DNA of 64,000 bases from Nautilus pompilius (Eukaryota > Mollusca > Cephalopoda > Nautilida > Nautilidae): contig JACATO010002142.1 in assembly GCA_018389105.1 (NCBI GenBank), positions 186,001 to 250,000 on the forward strand, given 5' to 3'. Positions 27,391 to 40,617 of the stretch are shown here, one piece after another (the first letter of the stretch is position 1; each line of letters opens with the position of its first letter). The position numbers and the translations under genes were made by a program. A model generated the notes under the pieces. The model did not search any database and was not told the origin of the DNA. It saw only the letters and a list, made by a program, of their open reading frames with translations.

Positions 27391-29272
27391 ATTGCTAACA
27401 TCTGTACCTGCAACTAAGTTATTTGAAAGATTTAACTGGCTTGTCGTTTATCTCAAAGAATATATCCTAATTTGCTTAGCCAAAATTTGCAAAATCGATG
27501 TTTTATTCCTCAACTGTGTCTATTGTCAACAGTACCAGTTTTGCATCCTACATCAATTTTGCATACAGCTGAAATAAAGTCTGGCTACAGTCTGCCACAT
27601 GTAGTAGTCTTCATTAGCTAAGACAGATTTCTATGAATGTGTCATGTATATGTAATACTTCCTTCCAAAAAGCTATAGCATTCACCACACTACAATATCA
27701 TGGACTACGGAAGTATAGGCTTTCAGCAAGTGTGACAATTCCTGATTGCAAGCATGACTTTATCAACACATGACTATACCATGAAGCATTTCAATTTTAT
27801 TCATGATGCAATTCCATTAAGTGTCATTTGCATTTTATACCCAATTTTCTAGTTTCCTTAATTATTTCCAATATTGTAAGTGTTCACCATTATTTGAGTT
27901 TTATTACTTCAGAATTACTCAATTTATTTCCTTATTTTTTTTTAATTACTTTGGAGAAAAAAAAAAGAAATCAATCCTAAAGTGTTTACTTTTAAGAACC
28001 AATGTTTACTTTCAATTTTTTTTTTAAACTACAATGAGCATTTAATATGCAGAATACTTTTCTAAATTGTCTTATCCGTCCACTTAGCTAACAAGTGGTT
28101 CTTAAAAGCAAGTTCTAGCTTGTGAAGTGAAGATCGTGTGATAGGAAACCAACTGTAGAAGTTCCTATGTCGCAAGACTAAAGTCTTTCAGGAAAACTGT
28201 ACACAAGTCAGAAAACAAATGTCATTAGATTAGGAATTGTCTTGGATTATAGGAATGATATTTACTATGCATAACTGTTTATAGCAGTTTTTTTCCCCAA
28301 GCTAAAATAAAAGCACATTACAAACTTAAAGGAATTTAGAACAACATTTAAAAAATGTATTCATTTATATTAAACTGTATCCAGCAATTTTATTTTAAAG
28401 TGATTTAGCTTTTAGTTTTTTTTTAAAAATTCCTACTTTGTCCCTCCCCCCACCCAAATAATATACTATTTCCTCTAGTGATCAATTAGTAAAGAAATGT
28501 GAATCATTAATAAAAGTTAACTCTGTTAAAATTATCATTACAATTTGCCAGTGAAAATAACTCTAGGAAAGCTAAATCTGCAACAACATATCAAGATCAC
28601 AATACATACACATGCATGCCTTCTCTCTTTGTGCTTGCTTTGACTAAGATCAACTGGACCATGTTATGGATACACAGGTTGCAGATCTAGTACAATTTGC
28701 CAGTACTATCATTACCAATGCAGTATAAGTGAGAACTGGAATTTTTCAGTAAACACTCAGAATGGCTTAGGTCCCAGATAAGGAACAGCTATTTTCCAGT
28801 TTTGACTCCAAAGGCATAAGATTCAGATAGTGATATGAACAATCAGGATGAGTATGGAAATGCAGCAAGCATCACCCACCCAGGATTTGTCTCTTTTAGT
28901 GGAGGGGTGGTTCATTTTGCCAGATCTGGACTCCAAAGAGCATCTTTAGGACAAGAGAGTTGGCTCTTCATATTCCGGAAACATTCTGCCACAAATGGAG
29001 TTATTTAGGCAGCATGGCAAAATTCTAATATATTCAGACAAGACTTCCACTTAATTTGCATCACTTGAAACTAAGCTACAATAACATGGTGTAAGAACCA
29101 ATTAGAATTAACATTGTACTAAAGTCAAAATATGAGTCTTATTTAAAGAATTTAATACTGTATAAACAGATGAGTAGAAGGTATTTATGAACATGTACCA
29201 TTCTGTAAAATGTAGACCAATAAATTTGAACATTTTTGTAATAAAGATTAGGTAAATGCCACTTTGTCTTAC

Positions 29273-29565
29273 CTACTGTTTTCCCCCATTTTTTGAACAT
29301 TATACTTCAGCTGTGCTATGTTGCAATCATATCTGCTAAGAAAGTCTTTGGCTGTTACATCTGGTGTTTTTGCTGGTTCTGAAGAGTTGTGTGTAAGTTC
29401 TGTTCTTGAATTATTGGTGTTTTTCACCACAGAGTTTACCCGCACGGTCTCTGAGTTCTCTGGAATGCACTGTGAGTTTTCTTTCGTTAGAGGAATCCGT
29501 AAGTATTCCCGTATACAAAACTCATCATTCGACCATAATTTGTTTTCTCTTTTTAACTGTTCGAC
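29273..29565 (-). CDS. LYSMD1: LYSMD1/2-like gene, exon 2 (second half of LysM)
   Basis: Acceptor CTTTTACTTTCAG|GTCGAA enters in phase 0; the donor is best read as AGTAG|GTAAGA (293 nt, exit phase 2). The peptide opens VEQLKRENKLWSNDEFCIRE and continues YLRIPL, the second helix and last strand of a LysM domain. It joins in frame to KYGVS of exon 1 or KYGTT of the alternative exon. The middle is a Ser/Thr/Asn-rich linker. The end, DVTAKDFLSRYDCNIAQLK, is the conserved helix of LYSMD1/2 proteins (family pattern (A/S)xDFLxxxDxxI). LysM domains bind N-acetylglucosamine-containing glycans; the role of the intracellular animal proteins is poorly established. An alternative donor three bases plus one earlier (AACA|GTAGGT) is weaker. 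Confidence 0.9.
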
Positions 29566-32500
29566 CTGAAAGTAAAAGAAACAGTAGCAGGTGTTGAGAG
29601 AAAGAAAGAAAAAAAAATCAATACTAATGGTTCTTCAACCTTTCTAGTATATGCTACCAGCTTGTTGCAGAAGCCAAGTTTTGGCTTGATATTTATTTTA
29701 GCAAAATAAAGTTACTGGTGATGCGTTATTTACAGCGGCATAGTTGTATTATTATTATTATTGGGGTGAGTAGAAATCATCAAACTAACTAATAAACCCA
29801 CACTTTGGGGAAACTTTGCTACCATCAGGGGTTTGTGCCCTGAGGTAACTGTATTAGTGTTAGTAGTTTTGAGATAGCAAATTAAAACTTAAAAACAAAA
29901 AAAAATTGGTGATTCCTTAAAAAAAAAAAAAAAAGTGTTCTAAGTGGACACAGACAAAGAGAGAACACAAACTGGACAAGAGAAACTTGGCGAAGACTAA
30001 CTTTAACCTGAAAATTTTCAGAAGTATTGATCTTAAGAATTTTAAAGTTAGAGTTTTTGAATGTTGTGCAAGAAAAGAATGCATATCATCCCTGAGGTGC
30101 TTTGCAAATCTACTATTAATGTAATGAATCATTCTATAATTTGAGAGAAATTACAATGCCTTCAGTTCTAAGAAAGGAATTCTATCCTTCAGTAGTCTAT
30201 CCCGATGTACTAATTGTTACAACAGCTATTAAACATGTAACAAGTGGCATAAATGCTTTAATTATGGGTTACAGTTATTTATGTAACCCTAACCCCTACC
30301 AATATGAAAAAGCAACGTACATGTGCTTCCCTGGTTTTACACTGACTGGTACAGAACCATACTAATTATTCTATAAAAGCATCCATTACCTAAGGACCTT
30401 GCAATATATATATATATATATTTTTTTTTTTTGCATCAGATTCTTAGTGCCTCAAATTTTAATAAATTCATATTGAAAAAAAGCTAAGGTTAATATGGCA
30501 GCAATTATTCTTGCAGAACTAAACCGTACAATTTGCCAAGATTAGCCATAATCTGAGTTGTTCAAACAAATGCAAAGCTGTAAACACATTACAGAATTTG
30601 ACAATTTGTCTTTTGTTTTACTTTCTGCATTTCTTGTACAATCCATCTCTGTGGGTATTGTTGTTTTGTTTTTAAATAACTTCATTCATGATCCTTTAAT
30701 ATGTATGCTATTTCAGTTCCTATACTGTATTTTCATTAAGAAAAAAATTCTCGCTATATTTCAAAAAAGAAAAAATATTTGATAAGCTAGATTTGCATGC
30801 AGGACTCTGCCATTATCTCTTGCACAAAAATACTTAAACTGAAATTACCAGGTTATCTCCACTTGAACAAATTTCTGTTTAAAAACTCAGCAGTTTTGTG
30901 ATAACAGTACAGTAGGCTATAAGTTTGATGTACGTACCATGTACTGCTCAATATAAATTAACTCATTTCAAACACAGATTACTTAACCCCACCACCCACG
31001 ATAACTTTACATTGGATAACTCAAATATATTGTTTGTCAGTTACTGTAACATCTGATGAATGATTAAAATAAATAAGAAATCAGTTTATTCTCCTATCTA
31101 TAAAGATGCACAATCCTTTCCTTGTGTCACCTGCCTTTTGACATGCCAATGCAATAACAACTTGCACATAAAGATGCCTTAAAAACTGAAGACTCACAAA
31201 ATTGAGAAGTATCAGGCAATTCCCAAAGTTGAAGAGAGATTAAAATGTAAAACAAATAGCAATGTGATTTCATAAGAATAAAGAGTTAAATTCATTGTTT
31301 TAAAGAACTATAGGCCCTTTACCCCAACACAAACTAATGTATCCATTATCACCCAAGAAGAAAAGCCAGTAATGTAGATAAAGTCAATTTCTGGTAAGTC
31401 AAACTCTGGTTAACTTGGAATATTTTTGGCAATCCCTGAAATTTTGAGTTATTGAGTATGTCATATATGAAAAACATGGAAATAAACTCTTTATAAAATA
31501 TTTAGTACAGCTATACTTTAGAAAACATTTTCAACTTTCACCAATCTTTGCCTTGATAGTCTAAAGATATCCATATCAAAGTTAAACTTAACCTCAAGTA
31601 CAAAATTACCTGTCAGTAATTAAGTGTCATGAGATCAATGGAGAACACCTGGAAACCTTTCATTGGTCTCAGTGTAAAGAATATCAAACACTTCAGAAAG
31701 AAAGCATACTCAGAGTTGTGAAGGAGTAAAAATTGAAGTATAAAGTGGATACTATTTGTATATAGATTTTTTTAGCCCTGATTTTTAATACTGCAAATAA
31801 AACTAGTCATCTCTTTTTATTAAAAAAAGGTTTTAAAAGACTTTGAAAAATTTCTACTTCAAATGAAGACAGGCAAAGCAGCCTTTAAAAAGTGTTTTAT
31901 TTTTAAAATTTATAACATAGGTGAGTAATAGTCCTTTATATACACTTTGATGCACCTTATTTATACAATATTTCTGAAGTTATGTGTTTTTATAATTTGG
32001 CTTTAATTTTTTGATGAATGAAGTCAGTTGTGTGGAAAAAGTAGTATTAGAATTTCAACTTTTATCTAATAAAAATTTTACTAAAACAAAGTCCATGATT
32101 ACTCAGTTCATGTAAATGAACTTTTCTTCCATATTTTGCTGATGGTAAGAAACAGGGAGGTCTTGTGGAGCAAGCAGATTCAAAACAAGCATGTTTTCAG
32201 TCTTAAAACTTATCTTTAGGCACCCAAACAAACCAGATATGATATGCATGTTTTCAGGTTTACTTGCTAAAATAAATTAGTGATAAAGTCATGAGTTGTT
32301 CAGTGACAGGGAACAATGCTTGGGCCTCAGACAGTGCTCTGTCTTCAGGCTAGTATTGTAAGCAGAATAAATCCAGTAGCAGCAAGTTTAACCTTAAAAT
32401 GAGAAGATTATAGATCGACTTCAGAATAAAAGGAGTATTTGATAATGAATTACAAAAATAAAACTACAATAAAGTATCTTTAATTTTGATACAGGTAAGT

Positions 32501-33914
32501 CCAGAATTAGTTTTCCCCTGATAAACAGTACTAGCATTTGTCTAGGCCACACAAATCTGTATGGATAAGAATCTTGATCAGCAAGTCCTTAAAAAAAAAA
32601 TTTGAGTGCCAAATTAGTGGAGAGCATCCGTTTTTGTTCCTCCTTCAAATCAGGAAAAATATTTTAGTGTTCTAAACAAAGAAATTATTCTCACGTTTTC
32701 ACTCTCTTTCTAATAAAGAATTCCTTAGATAATTTTTTTAAAATGCAATTTTTGCAAGGAGTTTGACTTTGCTGATAAATATGCAAGTTAGAGAACATTT
32801 CTTTAAGTCTTTTGTAGCAGTTAATCCAGTTTAATAGTAGAAACACACAACTAATGGAATAGGTGTCACCCAGTTATTAACTCAAACTGAAAACAAAAAC
32901 ATTTAAAATTTAAAATAAAAAATAAACTGATTTTTAAATTTTTTTTAAAGCAATAATTTTTCAAAGGAAATTAAAATGAAGGTAAGTAAACTAATTTCCT
33001 TTTTAATAATGTTTACCTTAAAAATACTAAATTTTTTTTGAAATTTCATTTTGAGGGAAAATAAAAAAAAAAAATTGAAAGGATTTAAAATCAGAAACAA
33101 AAGGAAACTGTTTAGTTTGACAGTCCCATGGTTTTCAGCTGGCTATGTATGCATCCTTTAACTTCCTCTGTAAACAACTAAATGCATATCAAAAAGGTGG
33201 ATTTTTAGACTAGTAAAATAAAAATTAGCTGATAATTTCTTTGGTTGACAAGGAAGGAACTTGACAAGAAACAGACTTAGCTGTAGACATATTGCTCAGG
33301 TTCTTTTTTTTTTTTTTAATAAAAGACTTATGCCTATTTAATATTACTTAATGAATCTACATCTCCATTCCACTGGATAAAGTAAATGCTTGCTACCTGA
33401 GATTCTGAACAAACTATTAATTTAAAGTTTAACTTTTCATCAGACAGGTGTAGTTATTTACACAGAACAAGGACTGACCTAAATTCATGTGTACGTATTT
33501 ATAACAAAATATCACATACTGTCACCTTTGACTGCTGCAGATCTGAGGACAAGTTGGATAGTAAAGCATGAGATTTAAGACTGGCAAACTTAGGTCTTTT
33601 TCTGGAAAGTAAAACACAATCAAGCAGTTCGTTTAACTGAGAAAACAGCTTTTATACTAAATAATACTGCAGTCTTCAAGCTTAATTCAGTAACCAATTA
33701 TGCTAGGGTAGGATTTTTCCTAGTAAATTCCTGCAACTTTTTTTTTTTTTAAAAAAAAAACTGTTTTAAATATAATTTTAAAAAAAAATTTTTTTTACAC
33801 CTGATAATACTGCAACGTTCTTTTTTTTATCACTATCAAAACTAGGCTAAACAGTGATTCACTAACTAAAATTAACAAAAGGCCTAAATGTGTTGTCAGC
33901 AAATGTAGGAGTGA

Positions 33915-34468
33915 AGTTATAAGTTGTTTATTCTGAGCAACAGTGATGCGGTAGATAACCACAAAGTCATATTTCAATGTGCTTTAGGTATGAACAAAGC
34001 AAACACCATATTCAGAAAGATTTGGCAAAACAAACATCTAGATTTCTTTGTAAAACAGACCAGTTATGCCCCAAATCAAACATTTAATGAGACTGCAGTC
34101 CCTTTTTTTGAAATGAAATACTTACAAATCAGAAATCATTGTGTATCATGTCCATGATTCACGTAGGACCGAAACATCAAGCACAGGTTATAAGTTGTTT
34201 ATTCTGTTTATTATGAGCAACAGGGATGCAGTAGACAACCACAAAGTCATATTTCAATGTGCTTTAGGTATGAACAAAGCAAACACACCATATTCAGAAA
34301 GATTTGGCAAAACAAACATCTAGATTTCTTTGTAAAACAGACCAGTTATGCCCCAAATCAAACATTTAATGAGACTGCAGTCCCTTTTTTTGAAATGGAA
34401 TACTTACAAATCAGAAATCATTGTGTATCATGTCCATGATTCACGTAGGACCGAAACATCAGGCACAA
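33915..34468 (+). repeat. Tandem duplication of a roughly 275-bp unit
   Basis: Two nearly identical copies begin 'gttataagttgtttattctg' (33916 and 34187) and end near 'gaccgaaacatca'. The second copy has about 10 extra bases near its start and a few substitutions. Parallel open frames over both copies have no recognisable product. The low divergence implies a fairly recent duplication. Confidence 0.92.
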
Positions 34469-34659
34469 TGAGAATTGACTAGACATTATGTTAAGGATGA
34501 AAAACTAAAATAAGTACCTGGCAAAGTCTACAGTAATATCAAAGAGCAACTTGGTCAAGTTAGTCAGTGATAAAATATAAGCAAGTGTACTTGTTTTGCG
34601 TCCATCTGTTTTATTCCAACATCCATCCCTTCCAGAGACAAAAACAAGAAGTTTTGTTT

Positions 34660-34745
34660 TCTAAATCATTGTCACTGACAAAGAAACAAAGTAAAATTAC
34701 CCTAGTAATGCTTTAATGTTTTTCATTACATTTATATGATTCTTT
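34660..34745 (+). repeat. Dispersed repeat, copy 2 of 3
   Basis: The stretch 'ctgacaaagaaacaaagtaa' and the T-rich segment after it match the copies at about 13120 and 50010. The family is unnamed. Confidence 0.4.
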
Positions 34746-35514
34746 ACAGTTGTGTATGCTCAGCGTTAGTTGGCTCCTGTAATTCTGCTAAGTTCCAATA
34801 CCGATTATCTGGTTTGAATTATTCCACCAAATATAATACTGGTATACTTCTTTCCTACAAAAGGTGATCAGAGATACCATTAAATCAAAAGCAAGCTACA
34901 TACTAAAAGAATTAACATGTTTTATTTGACAAAATTTTAAAAAAATTTAAAACCAGATATTTAGAATAAAAACAAAAATTGCTTTAGAAATGAAGAATTA
35001 TTAATAAAATTTAATACAAAATATAAAGGCTGGCTTTAGCGAAATACTGCAATCTGTACACTGAACCCAATAACATTTTGTAATATAAAATAAAAATTAA
35101 ATAAACTTTAATCATTAAATACAGTAATATCCAGACCATTCATAAATTGTTATTTTTTTTTTACAAATTTAATTATACTCATGTAATCTGTCAAAGATAT
35201 TCTTAAGAAAAAAATAAAGTAGCACTCTAGTTTTCAAGGGTTTTCTTCAGTTGCTCCAATTCCCTTCCACATCCAGTCAGAAGTGTTCATGCAGATTATT
35301 ATATTTGGCTTACTCGTATACAGGGAGCAACCTTAGTCAAAATATGGTCGTCTCAGTTTAAATAACCGACTAGTGGATGGCATTATTTTCATAGACTTAA
35401 ACATTCATTATTGCATACACAGTAGAAAACGTACTTTAGTTTCTGCACTGACAGCACACATCTAAACCAGTTATTTCTTTGTATGCAATTATAAAGGAAT
35501 AGTTTCATCTTGCT

Positions 35515-35660
35515 CCTCTTCACCAGTCAACTACATCAGCTTCCTTTCACATCTAAAATCGAAGATTTCTAGTGGAAACTTTTACTCATGGCCTCCCTTG
35601 CTAAAAATGCAACCTACTTATTATGTAAGCACATAATCCTCCATCTTAAAACCATAATAG
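35515..35660 (+). repeat. SINE fragment (same family as window start)
   Basis: 'cttcctttcacatctaaaat' followed by 'gatttctagtgg' aligns to the body of the SINE copies at 1-260 and 46985-47275. The tRNA-like head is absent. Confidence 0.45.
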
Positions 35661-37948
35661 GAATCTGCAACCCTCATAACCATTAATAATGAACATGGTC
35701 TCTTAATTTTCATTAGATATATTTTCTGATTAATCAATCAGCCATTTTGCTGATTAGTCGATTATGAGGTTTCATAACAGCAAATGGAAAACTTTTTTTT
35801 TTTGGTAAGAAAAAAAAAGGACTGGAGTATTATTGCTGTTTTCCATATTACACCAATTTTTGTCAACAAATAAATTTATCCAGACTAACAAATAACCAGT
35901 GGCATATATGGCAAATCGTACAGACATTCATTCAATCACTACCTTACACATGCATAACCTATATACATTTTAGCCACACATTTTGGAGAGAGAGAGAGAC
36001 CAATTGCCCTTAGACTTCGTTTCTCAAACCAAGCAAGCACATAACTAGGTGAAGGCTAAAACTAATGCAAATCTAAAAACAATTACATTCAAAACACAAG
36101 ACTTAAGTTTATAAAAAAAAAATAATACAATTTTATAGTAGAAAAAGAAATCTTCAAAAGTTTAATGTTAACTAATCAATATAGGTATATCCAAGTCCCA
36201 ATTAATAAGTGCATTTAAAAGCCAAAATATTAAAGCAATATTGAGTGTTACAAACATTCAATATTTAACATTTATGAGGCTTCTAAAGGCTGTCAAAAAT
36301 ACAATGAAAATTTCCTATTTGAAATCAAAGGCTTAAAGATTTATGTTAAAGAAATCAACATAGTTGTGTATTAATCTGAATTTGGAATGGAATGACAATG
36401 TGAAAGCTAAAGCATTTAAAGTAAAACTTGTCTACAAACAAAGATTCAAAATTGGAAACAATTATGAAAGTCTGTCAAAAAGTACAACTTAGCATTTAAA
36501 GCTATCAAAAGCTTTTAAATTATAATGCATAATCAAATGGATTGAGGCAGTATTTTGTCGGCTCATATGTCCACAATGATAAAAAGCTGTTTGTTTACTA
36601 TCCATGGAAGATGGAGATGTACATAAAAGTTGGGCACAGGTGCATTTTCACCCTTTTGAAATGGAGAGCATTTCCTTTCCACCACTGCAAGGATCTTCAT
36701 CCATAAGTAGTGGGCACAAATCAGGATGTTCTTCAACCTCAATCTCTCTTTAACAGCAGTGATAAATATATATATATTAGTTCTTAAGGATCTGTGGTTA
36801 GCTTTCTTGTAGAAATGACAGCTTAATCACTGAACTTGCTAATATTTTAAAGGACAATTACTTCGCATACTGCAAGGAAACATTCTAATAACGATGCAGT
36901 GCAATACAGGTACTCTGTGCAATGATCATTTCTGATTTCAACCATATTTTAAATATTTTTTTAGTCTTTGTATCTGTATGCATCTTTGTTTCTTCTTCCA
37001 TCAAAATATACTGGCAGGATGTTGCGATAGATCACAAGTTCTCAAAGTTTACATGAACTGAGAAATCAGTTAGGGGGTATTTTTACTCTTCAGTTTTCAA
37101 TAATAATTGAAATTGTATTGCTAAGATTTTGGGTAATTGAATAAAATTTGAACACACGAAGTTTCATGAACATATCTGTCACAAAGCTTGTAATGATACT
37201 GTGTACGGAAATAAATTACTGGCTTCCCAGCAGAAGCAAAACAAAATTTATTATAAATTCTATTAATTTGCATATTAACTGTTAATCAGATATTCTGATA
37301 GCAGCAACTCTAATTTTGATTTAATTTTGCTTTACCAACATTAGGTATATTGTATGTATGATGTGAATCTATTCAACCAGAGCTCATCTATGGTTAAAAA
37401 AAAGAATAAGTTCTTCAAGAATGGACTTTCATACTTAGAGGAGACAGAAAAAAGTGAAAAATTATTTGTCAATAATAGTCCAAGCAAGATATTTATAACA
37501 GATCTAAAAAAAAAAACTATGCAGGTAATGATTCTCATTCCACTGAAGGTAATTATGCAATAATCTTGATTGTCACACGAGTCATATCTAAAATAAACAT
37601 TTTTAAAATCTTGCTAAACCAGTATACCTCTAAATATTCAAAAGGGCCAACTCAAGAAACAATGTATATGCAATAAAAGGAATTTCATGTCACACCAAGA
37701 ATTAGTTGATTATCTGTATTTAAATTAACAAGATGATGATGAAAGCTAAAGATACAGATTTTGTGTATACTACACTAGATGCTGCACCTAAATTTTATTT
37801 GTAAGAAGTAGATTAAAGACAAACACAAGAAATAACAGTTAGAAAGATGAGGGAACAGCTTTTTCATCCAAAAGCAAGCCAAGTTGTACAACAAAAGGCA
37901 GGTAAACAAATACTTCAGATGACTTGTGGTAGATGTGTATTTACTCAC

Positions 37949-38098
37949 TGTGGTGCCATACTTCAAGGCAATCCCCATGAGAGTCTCTCCTGGTAGCACT
38001 GTGTGCTTCATGTAGGAGGCTGAAGGTGAATGGATGGTGGTAATGATCCGCCTTAACTCTGTCATACCTACCCAGTCACCCACCAGGACCTGCTGCAT
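37949..38098 (-). CDS. LYSMD1: Alternative first exon of LYSMD gene (second LysM-start exon)
   Basis: An ATG opens a 50-codon frame ending ACA|GTGAGT, a consensus donor in phase 0, the same phase and same LysM position as exon 1. The start reads MQQVLVGDWVGMTELRR and the LysM half reads KHTVLPGETLMGIALKYGTT; exon 1 has KHFVSPGDSLVGIALKYGVS at the equivalent place. Either exon would join in frame to VEQLKRENK of exon 2. An in-frame TAA lies 36 bases upstream of the ATG and no good acceptor is visible, so a first exon with its own promoter fits better than an internal cassette. The exon is more GC-rich than its surroundings and its LysM residues are conserved, which argues for selection. It could also be a dead duplicate. 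Confidence 0.7.
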
Positions 38099-40617
38099 GC
38101 TGCTTGGCTTGACACACACAACTTATCATTGTGACAGCCAGCCCAGTCACATCACATGATCATGATTATCAAGTTGTTAGACCATACTGGGTGACCCAGA
38201 TAATAAGGGGAGTGAAAGACGACAATAAATCTTACAGTAAGGAAGCAAAAATAATGTAAATAAAATCTAAGGAATTTTGTGGTTATGATAAACTAATTAG
38301 TCATGTAAATAAAAGCACAGCAAAAGTAATGTAACTAAACAACTAGATAGTTTCAGTAAAAAAATGGTTGCTAAGAATTATTGTTATTATTATAAATTTA
38401 AAGTATACTGCTTTGCTGGCTAACAGAAAGAGCACACACTCCCTCTTAAATATTTTATATTTATACATATATGAATAAAATCAGCATAAAGATCAACAGT
38501 TAATCAGATACAGTTATGAAAGTAGATTAACATAAGTATTAACTGTTTAATCTGTGAGAATTTAAAGACTTTATACAGCTTCTACCAGGTGGGCAAACTA
38601 GTTAAAAGGTAATTTCAAAAAATTGACAAAAAATGCACAACGAAGAGATCAACTATTCTGAGGTTTTGATATTAAAACCTTGAACTGTGTCTTTATGATG
38701 ACCCAAGCTGAGAAAAATCATCATTAATTTAAATATTAAAATGACTGAACTTTACACCTTTACCACAAAAGCACATTTAGGGAATGTCAAAAGGTAATTA
38801 GTTAAGTCAGCTTATAAAAATGATTATAGTAATTAGTTAAGTTTACTTTTAGAAAGATTGGTTAAAGATTTGATATTTAGAAATACCCAGACAGGAAATT
38901 CAAACACTACATTCTGCTACCTGTTGCTGTATCAATCAAGAAAAGAATACAGTAAAAATCATGTTTAATATTTCCGTGGAATACACTGCAAGCTTTCAAG
39001 ATTCGCACCTCTGAATTACAACCTCGTCTCATTATCCTCATTTAATGTTAAAAATTCAAAAAGTGGATATCAAATAAATAAAACAACATTGTGTGTACTT
39101 TACTTGCCAAACTGAGGTCTCTCATAATTCATGGAAGATAAACTGCTCTCAACCAAGCAGAGACTGAACTGTGAGCATCACTATGATAGTGACAATTTTA
39201 CAACCTAGTTTTCGCTTTCTAATTGCAATGGATCTCCCATAATTTTTCTTTCAAAATTTTAAGTGGAGAATGGCATAAACTTTATCTGATTACCCCTTCT
39301 CCATTATCAGATTCTGCAAATCTAAACAATCTTTGATAAAATATCATGATACTGCAATTTCAACTGTGATTGGTCCTTTGATTTTAAACTTTAAATTACC
39401 TGTGTATATAATACAAAGCTCATTCATGAAGAAACTTAAAGTTGTTTCTCAGACATAAAATAGCAAAATGACTAGCAAAAGTAGAGATAACTCATTTGAC
39501 AAAGTTATCTCTCTTGTGATGCAATGCATTTGCACTGACAAAGTTATAGCCCCTGAGATTCTTGTCCCATTTGTGAGTACAAATAATGACTTATATATTA
39601 AAAATAAATAAAAGCAAATTAATCTCCCTAACATATTTGTGAAATTCACATGCACAGACTAAATATTGATCTACAAAAAAGAAGTATTTTTAGAAATTTG
39701 CATGATACTAAATATTAATAACCTACAATATGAAAACTCAGTAAATACAGACATACCAAATGCTCCAGCATATATAGCCTACACTTTAATACTAACCTAT
39801 TTAATGTAATCAGCCAAAAGGGTACCCATATCTTTTTTGTTATCTCCTTTGTACCAGACAGGGAATTGAGTTGACAGACCTACTGAAACTAGGCAGCTCA
39901 AAGTCACATATGTTATCAACAAAAGGAACCTGATATGGTTAAAATAACCTAGTTAATTGTGAAAAGACAAAAGAAATAAGAATTCATTTACCTATTTAAA
40001 GACCATTTTCCATTGAGTTTCTTTACACATTAACAAATGCCATATAGAAATCAAAGTCCAACTATAATTTCTCTCGTACACTAGGTAGAAGTGGTCACGT
40101 GGGTATCTATTAGAAAAACTGTTTAACTTCAAAAATAAAATTAGAAAATTTTTGAAATCCTACAAAATGAATGTCTCAGTGCATTAATTATCAATAAATG
40201 GCCATCATCAAATGCAAAAAAAAAAAAAAAATTGTTATAATTATGCACCAGTCTGAAGCCTACAAATGTTTTACCGATTTCTGACAATGGCTGCTTTATT
40301 CTCTTTACATGTTATGGCTACTACAGTCTGTCACAACATATCAGATGCAGCAGTTCTCCCAAAGGATTTTTCTAAGTGACTAAAACAATGAGGCTTTAAA
40401 TAATGTTTGAATGAAATTAAAGAACTTGATATCCACAATTCTGATTTGGTTTACTAAACTAAATGATGTGCCAACTACTTTGAAATTTAAAGACAATTCA
40501 TACAAAATTCATTTAAAAAAGTAAAGTAAATAAAAGATGTAGCATCACAAAAGAAAAAAGAAACTGGGAAACTGATGGTTTCATTAAAAAAGTCCTTTCA
40601 TCTGTAAAACTAACCTA

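Larger units (their letters stand above)
23898..29272 (-). other. LYSMD intron between exons 2 and 3
   Basis: A 5.4-kb interval holding the repeat pair member at 26780-27030, a Tc1 relic (27040-27390), a short tandem duplication (26166-26231) and poly-A/T tracts. A (CA)n run lies at 24098-24114. A missing small LYSMD exon should lie here; one weak candidate is at 25732-25759. Confidence 0.5.
29566..37948 (-). other. LYSMD intron 1, part between exon 2 and the alternative LysM exon
   Basis: AT-rich intron sequence with a short (TA)n run at 30409-30421 and poly-A/T tracts. It contains a 282-bp tandem duplication (33915-34468), a dispersed repeat copy (34660-34745) and a SINE fragment (35515-35660). 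I see no other supported exon. Confidence 0.5.

Noticed and set aside
33924-34439. Parallel open frames repeated twice
   Set aside because: They are the same non-coding sequence duplicated in tandem; no domain and no splice context.
35720-35772. Inverted-looking GATTAATCAATCAGC / GCTGATTAGTCGATTA hairpin
   Set aside because: Only about 7 bp of the arms pair perfectly; not stronger than chance in AT-rich DNA.
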